Source: Varibaculum cambriense (GTDB lineage Bacteria > Actinomycetota > Actinomycetes > Actinomycetales > Actinomycetaceae). From it: a stretch of 47,485 nt of DNA. The stretch covers positions 1-47,485 of the forward strand of contig NZ_JAKNHJ010000019.1 of assembly GCF_022133705.1 (NCBI RefSeq), given 5' to 3'. The notes below the pieces were generated by a model. The model was not told the DNA's origin and did no database searches. It saw only the letters and a program-made list of their open reading frames with translations. Positions 8,887-18,188 of the stretch are shown here, in pieces (the stretch's first letter is position 1; the number at the start of each line of letters is the position of its first letter). The position numbers and the translations under genes are program-made.

Positions 8887-10053
8887 ATGAGCAACAGTGA
8901 TTTACCGCGTTCGCTAGACCTGCCAGTTTTTCCCTGGGATTTATTAACCCCCTACCGGGAAACTGCCGCCGCTTTCCCGGGGGGAGCCATAGATTTATCT
9001 ATCGGAACCCCGATTGATGATTGTCCAGCTAGCGCGAAAGCGGCGCTGCAGGCGGGTGCGGATAGTCCGGGTTATCCCGCGGTTGTCGGCAGCATCCAGC
9101 TGCGGCGTGCCATTGTTGGCTGGGCACGCGAGCGGGGAATCGATTGCATAAAAGAGGACTCTTGTCTGCCGACGGTCGGGTCTAAAGAACTTATTGCCTC
9201 GCTTGGCTGGCAATTGGGGATAGGTAGGGGAGATAAGGTCTTATTTCCCGAAATTGCTTACCCTACTTACGATATTTGTGCCCGACTTGCCGGCGCCCAA
9301 GGGGTCGCGGTTTCCAATGATATTTCCACTTGGCCACGCGACGCCTCGTTGGTGTGGATAAATACTCCCGCGAATCCTACCGGCTGGGTGGCGACAAAGG
9401 ACTGGCTGCGGGAAGTTGTTTCTTGGGCACGAGAAGTAGGCGCCGTGGTAGCTAGCGATGAGTGCTATAGCGAATTGACCTACGGGGGAGAAGGGCCGGC
9501 GCCCTCGTTGCTGCAAGAAGACGTCTGTGGGGGCAGCACCGAGAATCTGCTACTGGTTTACTCGGTATCAAAAGAATCAAATCTGGCCGGTTACCGGGCG
9601 GCTTTTGTGGCGGGGGATCAGGCTTTGATTTCAGCGCTGCTAGCGGTGCGCAAACACTGCGGACAGATAATGCCCTCTCCGGTACAGGCCGCCCTAACGC
9701 AGGTATTATCGGGACGCTCGCATGTTAAGGAACAAGTGGAGCGCTACGGGCGCCGGCGAAAAGTGTTGGCGGCGGCGCTCGAACAGGCGGGTCTTAAAGT
9801 TGCTGAGGAATGCGAGGCCGGACTGTACCTGTGGGTTTTCGATCCCGCGGACAAAGCCGATGTAACTGCGGCGTTGCGGGCTCCTGGTAGCGGAGCAGAT
9901 TGGCGTTTGCTAGATCGTATGGCGCATCTGGGGTTGATAGTAGCCCCGGAAAGTTTTTACAACGCTCGGCCAGGATCTCATGTGCGAGTGGCTCTCTGTG
10001 TTAGCGATAACGAAATTCAGGAGACTGCCAAACGTTTAGTGAAATTTGCCTAA
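8887..10053 (+). CDS. dapC: Succinyldiaminopimelate aminotransferase
   Basis: This 388-residue class I/II PLP aminotransferase has the cofactor lysine in SVSKESNLAGYR (about residues 228-239) and the fold-type I motifs NPTGWVA and SDECYSEL. The DapC family of actinobacteria converts N-succinyl-2-amino-6-ketopimelate with glutamate in the lysine/diaminopimelate pathway. The assignment rests on the adjacent 7Fe ferredoxin gene, a typical actinobacterial arrangement, and on overall length. No clear Shine-Dalgarno is seen. TAGGGT at 8875-8880 would place a transcription start at the ATG, so a leaderless transcript is possible. Confidence 0.88.
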   Translation: MSNSDLPRSLDLPVFPWDLLTPYRETAAAFPGGAIDLSIGTPIDDCPASAKAALQAGADSPGYPAVVGSIQLRRAIVGWARERGIDCIKEDSCLPTVGSKELIASLGWQLGIGRGDKVLFPEIAYPTYDICARLAGAQGVAVSNDISTWPRDASLVWINTPANPTGWVATKDWLREVVSWAREVGAVVASDECYSELTYGGEGPAPSLLQEDVCGGSTENLLLVYSVSKESNLAGYRAAFVAGDQALISALLAVRKHCGQIMPSPVQAALTQVLSGRSHVKEQVERYGRRRKVLAAALEQAGLKVAEECEAGLYLWVFDPADKADVTAALRAPGSGADWRLLDRMAHLGLIVAPESFYNARPGSHVRVALCVSDNEIQETAKRLVKFA

Positions 10054-10156
10054 AAATGGTAAAGTCTTTAAAAAAGGTTGTATTCTTAAGGGTACTAAGT
10101 CCTATAGGGTGATAGTGGGAAGGCAATAAGTCTCCCTTTTAGGGAAGGTTATTAAA

Positions 10157-11500
10157 ATGGCAGGAAATCAAAATAACACCCCAGAATCTAATGAGTCCGC
10201 TCGGCTACCGGGAGTGTTGGAGGTCGGAGGTAAAACCATCGAGTTCCCACCGGTACAAGCAACCTGTGGTGATCAAGGCATCGATGTTTCCAAGCTGCGT
10301 AATCAAACCGGGCTCGTGGCGCTTGACCCCGGTTTTTCCACTACTGCTTCCTGTACCTCGAAAGTTACCTTCATTGACGGTGGTAAAGGGATTTTACGTT
10401 ACCGGGGCTACCCGATTGACCAGCTGGCACATCACTCCAGTTTCCTGGAAGTTGCCTATTTGCTGATCAGAGGGGAACTACCTACGCCCTCGCAACTAGA
10501 TGAGTTCGTACGCCGAGTAAAACGTCAACGCCTGCTGCATGAAGATTTTCGGGCATTCTTTACTGCCTTCCCCTCTAATGGGCACCCGATGGCGATTTTG
10601 CAAGGCGGCATTGCCGGGATGGCCACCTATTACGAAGAAACCTTCGCGGATGTACATGATCCGGAGCTGCAGGATATTCAAGCTGTGCAGTTGCTAGCGA
10701 AAGTGCCGACTATGATCTCGTATATCGCTAAGCGGGCGGCGGGTCTGCCACTGCTGTATCCCGATAATGAGCGTTCCTATGTAGAGGACTTTATTCGTTT
10801 GACCTTTGGTTTACCCTATCAGGCGTACGATATTGACCCGGCGATTATACGAGCTCTGGAAGTACTCTTTATTTTGCATGCCGATCACGAACAAAACTGT
10901 TCCACTTCCACCGTGCGGTTGGTCGGTTCTTCTAACGCCAATATGTATGCCTCGGTTGCCGCCGGAGTGGGAGCCCTTTCTGGGCCGCTCCATGGCGGTG
11001 CAAACGAGGCCGTGTTGCGGATGTTGATCAATATTCGCGACAACGATCTTTCCATCCCCGAATTCGTAGAGAAAGTAAAGAATAAGGAAAAAGGGGTAAA
11101 GCTGATGGGCTTTGGCCACCGCGTCTATAAAAATTATGATCCCCGGGCGGCAATCGTGCGGGAACAGGCGCATAACGTTCTGGATCGGATGGGTAAAAAC
11201 AATGACCTGTTTGACCTAGCTATGGAACTGGAAGAAGTTGCCCTTTCGGATGATTATTTTATCGAACGTAAACTCTATCCGAACGTTGACTTTTATACCG
11301 GTCTGATTTATTCCGCTATGGGCTTCCCTACCAAGATGTTTACCCCGCTATTTGCCCTTGGGCGCCTGCCGGGTTGGATTTCCCAATATATTGAAATGCT
11401 GCATGATCCCATGACCCGTATCGGGCGTCCGCGCCAGGTATACCAAGGCGAGCCGCAGCGTGATTATGTGCCGCTGCGGATGCGGGAAGCGAAAAAGTAA
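10157..11500 (+). CDS. gltA: Citrate synthase
   Basis: This 447-residue type II (long, hexameric-type) citrate synthase condenses oxaloacetate and acetyl-CoA. The active-site histidines lie in HADHEQNCSTS and GFGHRVYKNYDPR, and the aspartate in the region VDFYTGLIYSAMGFP. The N-terminal 50 residues form the beta domain found in Gram-negative and actinobacterial enzymes. The start has AGGGAAGG upstream. The 5' leader (10054-10156) contains TTGTAT (10078) and TATAGGGT (10103), a weak promoter candidate. A strong terminator follows at 11517. Confidence 0.95.
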   Translation: MAGNQNNTPESNESARLPGVLEVGGKTIEFPPVQATCGDQGIDVSKLRNQTGLVALDPGFSTTASCTSKVTFIDGGKGILRYRGYPIDQLAHHSSFLEVAYLLIRGELPTPSQLDEFVRRVKRQRLLHEDFRAFFTAFPSNGHPMAILQGGIAGMATYYEETFADVHDPELQDIQAVQLLAKVPTMISYIAKRAAGLPLLYPDNERSYVEDFIRLTFGLPYQAYDIDPAIIRALEVLFILHADHEQNCSTSTVRLVGSSNANMYASVAAGVGALSGPLHGGANEAVLRMLINIRDNDLSIPEFVEKVKNKEKGVKLMGFGHRVYKNYDPRAAIVREQAHNVLDRMGKNNDLFDLAMELEEVALSDDYFIERKLYPNVDFYTGLIYSAMGFPTKMFTPLFALGRLPGWISQYIEMLHDPMTRIGRPRQVYQGEPQRDYVPLRMREAKK

Positions 11501-11516
11501 CCCCTATTTGGCCAAA

Positions 11517-11553
11517 AAACGGGTGAGGTCGTGGGAGCGCCTCACCCGTTTTA
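11517..11553 (+). terminator. Rho-independent terminator of gltA
   Basis: AAACGGGTGAGG (11517-11528) pairs perfectly with CCTCACCCGTTT (11540-11551) around an 11-base loop and runs into T residues. It lies 16 bases after the citrate synthase stop and before the VKOR gene. Confidence 0.85.
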
Positions 11554-11603
11554 TAGTTCGCCTATATGCTAGATTATGGTTCAGATTTAGGGTAGGAGGA
11601 TTA

Positions 11604-12272
11604 ATGGCCGAGAACACTGCATCGCTATCTGCAAACGAACTGGCATTTAACTCCGATCCACTTTCTCCGTCCCCAGCTATGCGTGCCGGGCGGATTCCTC
11701 GCCTGTCCAGCCTGGAGATTCTGCTATTTTCACTGTTAGGACTGGTAGCTTCTTGGCAGTTATGGCGAACCGAAATAATTCACCGCTCCCAGCCAGAACG
11801 GGGACTAGGCTGTTCGATAAATAATGTGGTGGATTGTCGGGGAGCCATGGATTCTGCGGCCGGGCATCTTCTTTTCGGGATCCCCAATTCCATTTTCGGG
11901 ATGGTACTTTTTGCGATGCTCAGCGCAGCGGGAATCTACCTGCTGTGTGGAGGACGATTGCCTAAATGGGGACTGATGGTTTTTGTTATAGGAACCAGTG
12001 CCGGCTTGGGAGCAGTGCTGTTCTTCCTTGCAACCTCGGTATTTCAGCTGCGTTCCCTGTGCCCATACTGCTTCTTAACCTGGCTGGCAACTATTTTTCT
12101 CGCTTGGCTATCCTATGCGCTTTGGGTGAGAACAGCGGCTAGTCCCACTCGCCCGTTAAAGGGCGCGCGCCGCATATTAGTAGGGTATTGGTGGTTAGGT
12201 GCGCTGCTGAGCGTAGCGGTAGTCGTTACGGTGCTATTCGCGGCGTTTGGTCTGCAGATTTTCCGGCTCTAA
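11604..12272 (+). CDS. Vitamin K epoxide reductase (VKOR) family membrane protein
   Basis: This is a 222-residue protein with four to five transmembrane helices. It carries the VKOR cysteine pairs: CSINNVVDC in the first periplasmic loop region and the redox CxxC in LCPYCFLTW near residue 148. Family members reoxidise DsbA-like thiol oxidases using quinones, and actinobacteria use VKOR in place of DsbB. The frame is open upstream through the gltA terminator, so I chose the ATG at 11604, which has GGTAGGAGGA just before it. No thioredoxin-like DsbA partner gene is adjacent. The dtxR-type gene follows 16 bases later. Confidence 0.88.
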   Translation: MAENTASLSANELAFNSDPLSPSPAMRAGRIPRLSSLEILLFSLLGLVASWQLWRTEIIHRSQPERGLGCSINNVVDCRGAMDSAAGHLLFGIPNSIFGMVLFAMLSAAGIYLLCGGRLPKWGLMVFVIGTSAGLGAVLFFLATSVFQLRSLCPYCFLTWLATIFLAWLSYALWVRTAASPTRPLKGARRILVGYWWLGALLSVAVVVTVLFAAFGLQIFRL

Positions 12273-12288
12273 CCTAAGGTGTAAAAAG

Positions 12289-12984
12289 ATGGATAAGAAA
12301 TCTAGGGACGAGCAGGCGGGGGACGAAGCGGCAGCCTCGCGGGTAGTGCAAGACTATTTAAAGCGTCTTTTAGGAGCAACCGAATGGGGAGGAAACTCCC
12401 TATCAGTATCGGGATTGGCTCAAAAAATGGGGGTAGCGCCCTCGACTGCCTCTGAAAATGTCCGCCGTTTAGACAAGTTGGGGCTGATCACTCACGTTCC
12501 CTATCGGGGGATTACGCTTACTGAAAAAGGAGAAAAGTTAGCTTTAAAAATGGTGCGAAAACATCGCATCCTCGAGACCTATCTGCACCAGAAACTGGGG
12601 TACCCTTGGGACCTGGTTCACGCGGAAGCAGAAGAACTAGAACACGCCGCCTCCGATAAATTAATTGCGGCGATGGAACGGGCACTGGGCAGTCCTCAGG
12701 TGGATCCCCATGGCGATCCCATTCCCACCAGTGATGGGCTCTTACCTAAAGTTTCGATGATGCCGCTAGGGCAAGCTCCCTTAAACACCCCGGTTACAGT
12801 TACCCGCATTAAAGATAGTCAGGCTGAATTGCTGCGCTTCTTAGAATCGGTAGGGGTAGTTCCCGGTTGTCAGTTGCTGCCTTTAGAGATTATTCCGGAA
12901 GCCGGAATAATGCGCCTAAAGGTAGCAGGACAAGAAATTACCTTGGGTAAACCGGCGGTAGCCGCAATTTGGGTTACTTCCTAA
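12289..12984 (+). CDS. DtxR/MntR-family metal-dependent transcriptional repressor
   Basis: The protein has 231 residues from the ATG at 12289, which is supported by AAGGTG seven bases upstream. It has a winged helix (about residues 15-80, SVSGLAQKMGVAPSTASENVRRL), then the metal-binding dimerisation domain (KHRILETYLHQ and HAEAEELEHAASD) and a C-terminal FeoA/SH3-like domain (about 150-231). This is the full three-domain layout of DtxR/IdeR. Such proteins bind Fe2+ or Mn2+ and repress metal-uptake genes. Which metal it senses cannot be told from the sequence. No uptake operon is adjacent. Confidence 0.88.
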   Translation: MDKKSRDEQAGDEAAASRVVQDYLKRLLGATEWGGNSLSVSGLAQKMGVAPSTASENVRRLDKLGLITHVPYRGITLTEKGEKLALKMVRKHRILETYLHQKLGYPWDLVHAEAEELEHAASDKLIAAMERALGSPQVDPHGDPIPTSDGLLPKVSMMPLGQAPLNTPVTVTRIKDSQAELLRFLESVGVVPGCQLLPLEIIPEAGIMRLKVAGQEITLGKPAVAAIWVTS

Positions 12985-13017
12985 GTTGGAGCGCACGCAC
13001 AGGTTTTAGCGCGCTAG

Positions 13018-16000
13018 CTAGTTACCGATAATTCTTAAGGTAGAGCCTTTATCTTTTGCGGCGATAACCTGAATCTGATCCGCGATTTCACCGCGTAACG
13101 TGTCCACGTGACTAATCAACCCCACAGTTCGCCCAGAAGTGGAAGTGTTTTTTAGCGCTTCCATTACCAATTCGCGTTTACTGGTATCCAAAGTACCAAA
13201 ACCCTCGTCAATAAACATTGACGAGATTTCTATTCCTCCAGCTTCCGCAGTTACCACTTCGGAGAGTCCCAGAGCCAAAGAGAGGGAACAATAAAACAGC
13301 TCTCCGCCTGAGAGCGCTGATATTTCACGGACCTTATCGGAAGAGTTATCGGTGACTGCCAGGGATAACGCCTGGTTACGGCGACGGGAAGATTCGGAGT
13401 CGCTACGGGAAAGCTGGTAGCGTCCTCCAGAAATTTTTCTTAAATGCGGATTGGCGGCACTTAAAACTTCTTCAAAACGATCCAAGAGCACCCAGGTAGC
13501 TAAGGGAGCACGCAGCGCGGAACCTTCTTCACCCCTAGCTAGATTTGCGAAGGTGATTAGGGTGGCAGAATCCTGGATCGATTCCAAATAATGGGCAGTA
13601 GCGGTTTGCAAGTCACTTACCGCGGCCTCCACCGCCTCTAATTGCTCTTGAACTTTCGCTAGTTCTGCCTGCTTCTGTCGGAGAATTTCTGCCTGGGCTC
13701 TGGCTTTTTCCGTCAAGGCTTCTAAATCTGGCAGCACAAATTCTGGGGCTCTCAGCTTTTGCATCCGGTCAGCCTTCAACTTTACCTGGTTGGTCTGAAA
13801 TGCCTGATCCCAGGTCTGTACGACAGTTTTTAATTCTTGGTATTTGTCTGCTTCCAACAAGGCAGCTTGTACCGCCTGAACATCCGGGAAGCGCGCCCCA
13901 AGTAAAGCTTTCTCTAAACGTTGGCGCGCTTGTGCGAGGTTCCCTAGGGCTTCCTTGGTACTGGTCAGGTTCTTTACCAGTAAAGCCAGTTTCTTCTGGT
14001 CTTCACTAAGGCGGTTTTGCCGAGCCAAAAGGTTACTTGACTGCCCGGAAGCAGTAACTTCGGTGGTAATTTCACGGATCTGGTTCAGCGCGTTAACATA
14101 CTTATTCTTTTCTAGGTTAGCCCCGTTAACCGAGGTTAGTGCTAAATCCCGATACTGTTGAGCCTGTTTTTCTATCTCTGCTAGCTGCCGCCGCACCGCT
14201 TTTAGCTCTTTTGCTTGCGCCTGCAGGTAGGCCACTCGGGCGTCAATTGCTTGTGCTTTTCCAGGCCAGCTTTGCCTTAAGTGTTGGATTTCATCCCGCA
14301 AACGGTCGCGTACTTTTCTTAGCTGTTCCTCTTTTTCTTTTAAAGTAGCCTCTGCGCCACTGAGCTCGTCTTTTTGTTTAGTTAACTCGCTGAGGGAGCG
14401 CTCCCTATTAGCGTTTCCCAGGGCAGGATCCGGATGCGAGAGGGATCCACAAACCGGGCAGGGAATGTCCGCTTCCAGGTGAGAAGCCAAAAGAATCGCC
14501 GAATCTACGAAAAAACCTTGCTCGTATTCGTCAGTCGCCGCTCGCCTCGTCTCCACCTCTTGTTTTAATGCGGGAAGTTTATTGACCTCGCTGTGAAAGC
14601 GTTTAAAATCCTGCAAAAAATGCTGGCGTTCTCCCTCGTAGTGACGTAATTGGAGCTGTTTTTGCCGGGCAGGCTCGAAACTGAGCTGTTCTTTTTCTAG
14701 GCGCAGCTGCCGGATTTGTAGCGTCTGCAGCTGTGGTGCTAACAGCGTTAACTCTTTGGCAGCCTGGGCGGCAGCTCGGGAATGCTCAATGTAGCCTTTA
14801 CGAGCGTTTTTAGCGGCAACTTCTAGGGTGTGAAGTTTTTTCTGCCGTTCAATCAGTGGCGCCAGTAACCCCAACTCTTTAGAATTATCTTCCTGTTGCT
14901 TGGCTACCTTTGCGTTTAGGTTATCTAGGGAAGTTTCTGAGGTCGGTAGCGGGTAGGTATCAAAGGGCGCGGGGCAAGTCTGCAGCGCTGTTAGCAGTCG
15001 CGTCTTAGCGGTAGCTAAGTTTTCTTGATAGCGTAGTTTTTCTTTGATTTCGGAATCCACTAGTTTTGCGCGTTCGTGAAGCGCAATTTGTCTTCGATTG
15101 GTCTCTATGCCTTGCTGGCGTTCTCGAAGCTCTTTATCTTCCGCCAATAGGCGAGTAAGTTCCTGGAAGTCCTCCCTGAGGGTTTTTGCTGCCTCTTTTT
15201 TCTCTAAGGCTGCCTGGTACTGGGTACCTGCGGTTTTTACCTGCTGGCTTTGGGTGGATAGCCACTGATTAGAGTGCGCGGCTGGCAACAGGTAGTAAGC
15301 TTCCCAAGATTTGATTAAATCTTCGTCTAAGACTTTCGGCAAATCCGAAAGCGTATCGCGTAAGGTGCCTAATTCGCTGTGGGAACTGCCCACCGATTGT
15401 GCCAGTTTATTCCAGTTATCAGCGAAAATCTCTAACTTGCTGACAATAGTTGTCGAGCCTGCTTGAGCATTAGTTTCCGCCTGCCGGGCGCGCTCGGTAA
15501 ATTCCTTTTGCATCCGCTCAAAGACTTGGGTGCCAAAAATTTGTTGCAAAATCTCTTGTCTCTCATCGGAAGATGCCCGTAAGAAACGAGAAAAAGCCCC
15601 CTGGGGCAAAATCACGGTCTGCAAAAACTGGGATTTAGTTAGCGGCAGGATCCGGTTAGCTAACTCCTCATTAACGGTTCGCGGTTGCGAGGCAATCGCG
15701 TCGCCCGGATCAGCATCCTCACTGCTTAGACGCCACAAGCTTGCCTGTGCTGGCTGCGAAGTTGTCCCCGATCCGCGTTGTTTAGGTCGCTCATATTTGG
15801 GGGTGCGCCAAATCCGGTAAAGCTGTCCGCGCGCCTCAAAATCTAGCTGCACCCAACTTATTTGGTCATCACCAGCATAATCAGAGCGCAGCCGGCTTTT
15901 TGAGGAGTTAGATTCCAAAGCCACGTCGTTATAGAGGGCAAATACAATGGCATCCAGAATGGTAGATTTTCCAGAACCGGTAGGGCCATGAATCAAAAAC

Positions 16001-16092
16001 AGACCTGAGCCGGTACCCAGTTTGGTGAAATCAATCGTTTCTTTGCCGCCAAAAGAGCCTACGGCCTCGAAGCTAAGCTTTAAAATCCGCAT
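13018..16092 (-). CDS. sbcC: DNA repair exonuclease subunit SbcC
   Basis: SbcC is the SMC-like ATPase subunit of the SbcCD (Mre11-Rad50 type) nuclease, which processes hairpins and double-strand ends. The 1024-residue protein has Walker A GPTGSGKST at about 36-44 and long coiled coils on both sides of a zinc hook CPVC (about residue 548). At the C terminus are the ABC signature ALSGGELF (about 925) and Walker B MFIDEGFGTLD. Its ATG directly abuts the sbcD stop codon with no spacing, so translation is coupled. It is convergent with the dtxR-type gene. Confidence 0.94.
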   Translation of the reverse strand: MRILKLSFEAVGSFGGKETIDFTKLGTGSGLFLIHGPTGSGKSTILDAIVFALYNDVALESNSSKSRLRSDYAGDDQISWVQLDFEARGQLYRIWRTPKYERPKQRGSGTTSQPAQASLWRLSSEDADPGDAIASQPRTVNEELANRILPLTKSQFLQTVILPQGAFSRFLRASSDERQEILQQIFGTQVFERMQKEFTERARQAETNAQAGSTTIVSKLEIFADNWNKLAQSVGSSHSELGTLRDTLSDLPKVLDEDLIKSWEAYYLLPAAHSNQWLSTQSQQVKTAGTQYQAALEKKEAAKTLREDFQELTRLLAEDKELRERQQGIETNRRQIALHERAKLVDSEIKEKLRYQENLATAKTRLLTALQTCPAPFDTYPLPTSETSLDNLNAKVAKQQEDNSKELGLLAPLIERQKKLHTLEVAAKNARKGYIEHSRAAAQAAKELTLLAPQLQTLQIRQLRLEKEQLSFEPARQKQLQLRHYEGERQHFLQDFKRFHSEVNKLPALKQEVETRRAATDEYEQGFFVDSAILLASHLEADIPCPVCGSLSHPDPALGNANRERSLSELTKQKDELSGAEATLKEKEEQLRKVRDRLRDEIQHLRQSWPGKAQAIDARVAYLQAQAKELKAVRRQLAEIEKQAQQYRDLALTSVNGANLEKNKYVNALNQIREITTEVTASGQSSNLLARQNRLSEDQKKLALLVKNLTSTKEALGNLAQARQRLEKALLGARFPDVQAVQAALLEADKYQELKTVVQTWDQAFQTNQVKLKADRMQKLRAPEFVLPDLEALTEKARAQAEILRQKQAELAKVQEQLEAVEAAVSDLQTATAHYLESIQDSATLITFANLARGEEGSALRAPLATWVLLDRFEEVLSAANPHLRKISGGRYQLSRSDSESSRRRNQALSLAVTDNSSDKVREISALSGGELFYCSLSLALGLSEVVTAEAGGIEISSMFIDEGFGTLDTSKRELVMEALKNTSTSGRTVGLISHVDTLRGEIADQIQVIAAKDKGSTLRIIGN

Positions 16093-17340
16093 TTAACTCT
16101 CCTCCCGAACCTGCTCATAAATCTCTTCTACCAGTCGGGTTTCACTTTCTGTTAGCTCTTTTCCGACGCGTGCTTGCTTAAAGAAATCTTTAGCAAGCGC
16201 GGCGGGACGGTAGCGATTAGCTCTTAGGGAGCGGTGTTGCTCCTCGAAACTTGCCCGGGAAGTTTCATGCAAGATAGCTAAGGCCTTGGGGAAACGTCGC
16301 TTTAACTTGGTGACCAGATGGGCTGGACGCTGCGGGTCGGTCACCGTAATTTCGAGCCAATAGGAAGTGAAATCTTCATAGCGGGGGCTGGTCAACAGGT
16401 TTTCAAAGGAATCTTTGATGCGTCCTACCGGCCGGAATACTGGGGTGGGCACTAGCTGGGGATCCAGATCGGCAGCTGCGGTATCTAATAGCACCACCGA
16501 TTTCGGGGTGTGACATTCGGAGAAAGAGAAAGTAATCGGGGAGCCGCTATAGCGTCCTGCAGATCTGTCGGTATGTAGTTTTTGGGGCACATGTAAATGT
16601 CCCAACGCTAGATAATCGGGTGCCGCTAAATCGGAAGATGATTCGGGATCGGTTTCCCCATAGTTTTCAAAGACCTGCAGGGGAACCGATTGCACAGTCC
16701 CGACGGTGATGTCCCGTTCGCTGTCACTAGCCTCGCCACCTACGGCAAAAGCGTGGGCCATAACCATAGTGCGGTCAACGCGAGGAAGGCGGAGTTGCGC
16801 TTTGCCCACTCGGCGCATGGCCGCCGCTACTACTGCTTCGTGTGAACGCGGCAGGCGGGGAAGGGATTCTTCTCCGTCACCACCTGCTGCTTCTTCTTTT
16901 TCCGCAGGTAGATATCCATCATAAAGACTGGTGCGTACCATATCGGGGTTGAGATAGGGGATGCCCCAAACCCGCAGGGTTTCAGCGGCGGCATTGATTT
17001 CCACCGGGCGGGTAATATCGGCTAAAGCGGTACGCAAATATAGGTTGCCCCGTACATAGGGAGCTAAAAAGCCCAGTCTTTCCGCAGAATCATGGTTTCC
17101 GGGAGTTAAAATTACTGCGGTTAGTTCGGTCAGTTCCGCCAATGCCCCGGAAACAATCTCTAAAGATTCCAGGGAGGGAATCGCGCGATCAAAAATATCC
17201 CCAGATACCATCACGGCCTGCACGTGCTCCTCACGCACCAGCTGAGTGAGGAAAGAAAAAAATTGGCGATGCGCCGCAGCTAAATCTTCCCCATAAAGAG
17301 TGCGACCCACATGCCAATCGGAGGTGTGGACTAACTTCAT
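16093..17340 (-). CDS. sbcD: DNA repair exonuclease subunit SbcD
   Basis: SbcD is the Mre11-like Mn2+-dependent nuclease subunit. The 415-residue protein shows the calcineurin-type phosphoesterase motifs in order: HTSDWHVGRTL (residues 4-14), SGDIFDRA, PGNHDSAERL and ALGHLHVPQ. The C-terminal capping domain is present. It is first in the sbcDC operon. Its ATG at 17340 lies about 90 bases from the divergent aroD start, so the short region between them must carry both promoters. Confidence 0.94.
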   Translation of the reverse strand: MKLVHTSDWHVGRTLYGEDLAAAHRQFFSFLTQLVREEHVQAVMVSGDIFDRAIPSLESLEIVSGALAELTELTAVILTPGNHDSAERLGFLAPYVRGNLYLRTALADITRPVEINAAAETLRVWGIPYLNPDMVRTSLYDGYLPAEKEEAAGGDGEESLPRLPRSHEAVVAAAMRRVGKAQLRLPRVDRTMVMAHAFAVGGEASDSERDITVGTVQSVPLQVFENYGETDPESSSDLAAPDYLALGHLHVPQKLHTDRSAGRYSGSPITFSFSECHTPKSVVLLDTAAADLDPQLVPTPVFRPVGRIKDSFENLLTSPRYEDFTSYWLEITVTDPQRPAHLVTKLKRRFPKALAILHETSRASFEEQHRSLRANRYRPAALAKDFFKQARVGKELTESETRLVEEIYEQVREES

Positions 17341-17428
17341 ACCATCGATTTTACTTATTTACCGGCTAGGCACCGGGGATGTCAGGTGCGATATGTTTGA
17401 GCTAGTAAGACTTCCAGGAGGCAAACCG

Positions 17429-18187
17429 ATGGAACCAGGCTCACTGTTTTCCCCGGGGCGACCGGCACTAATTGTTCCACTGACCGGTACAAATCAAGTC
17501 GAACTGCGGGGGCAGATTTCCCGAATTCCCCAGGCAGCCGATCTGGTCGAGTGGCGATTGGATCTGCTCCGTGAATACCACAACCCCGCCTACTTGCGGG
17601 AAATTGTGGAGGCCGTGGCTCCGGTTATCAAACTCCCGTGGCTAGCTACCTGCCGCAGCAAACATCAGGGGGGAGGCTCGCAGATGGTGCCTACCCACCA
17701 GTTTGAAACTATGAAGATGCTGGTAAAGGCGGGAGCCAGCGCCCTCGATATTGAGGATGATTTTTCTTTGGCAACTGAGGCTTTAGCTTATGCTCATGAC
17801 CTGGGGGTAGTGAGTGTGCTTTCTCGGCATTATTTTGCGGCCGCAGAAGCCGAAAAGATGGATCGCGAAAGCATCTATAACTGGTTAGCCGCCGCCCATG
17901 AACGCGGGGCGCAGGTGGCAAAACTGGCTCTTACCATCACCAGCACGCAGCATCTGCTAGCCGTTTTTACCGCCATGGAAAACTATTACCGGGACACTGC
18001 TGGTAAGCGCCCATTTCTCGTTGCAGGTATGGGGCCACTTGGTACCGCCAGTCGTCTGGTAGGGGGAGTATTCGGTAACTGTGCAACTTTCGCGGTGCTC
18101 CCAGGAGCGGAACCCAGCGCCCCGGGACAAGTAACAGCCGCTTTGCAAGCAGAAGTTCTATCCGCTCTCGGAAAGGAAGAATCATAA
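17429..18187 (+). CDS. aroD: Type I 3-dehydroquinate dehydratase
   Basis: This enzyme of the shikimate pathway converts 3-dehydroquinate to 3-dehydroshikimate by a Schiff-base mechanism. From the ATG at 17429 it has 252 residues, the normal length for AroD. Motifs include the substrate-binding stretch LVEWRLDLL, the catalytic His region SRHYF, the Schiff-base Lys in AQVAKLALT, and ARG-type phosphate-loop residues near MGPLGTASRL. The frame opens earlier, at 17300, but CAGGAGG seven bases before 17429 decides the start. The hisN-like gene begins two bases after its stop. Confidence 0.9.
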   Translation: MEPGSLFSPGRPALIVPLTGTNQVELRGQISRIPQAADLVEWRLDLLREYHNPAYLREIVEAVAPVIKLPWLATCRSKHQGGGSQMVPTHQFETMKMLVKAGASALDIEDDFSLATEALAYAHDLGVVSVLSRHYFAAAEAEKMDRESIYNWLAAAHERGAQVAKLALTITSTQHLLAVFTAMENYYRDTAGKRPFLVAGMGPLGTASRLVGGVFGNCATFAVLPGAEPSAPGQVTAALQAEVLSALGKEES

Positions 18188-18188
18188 T

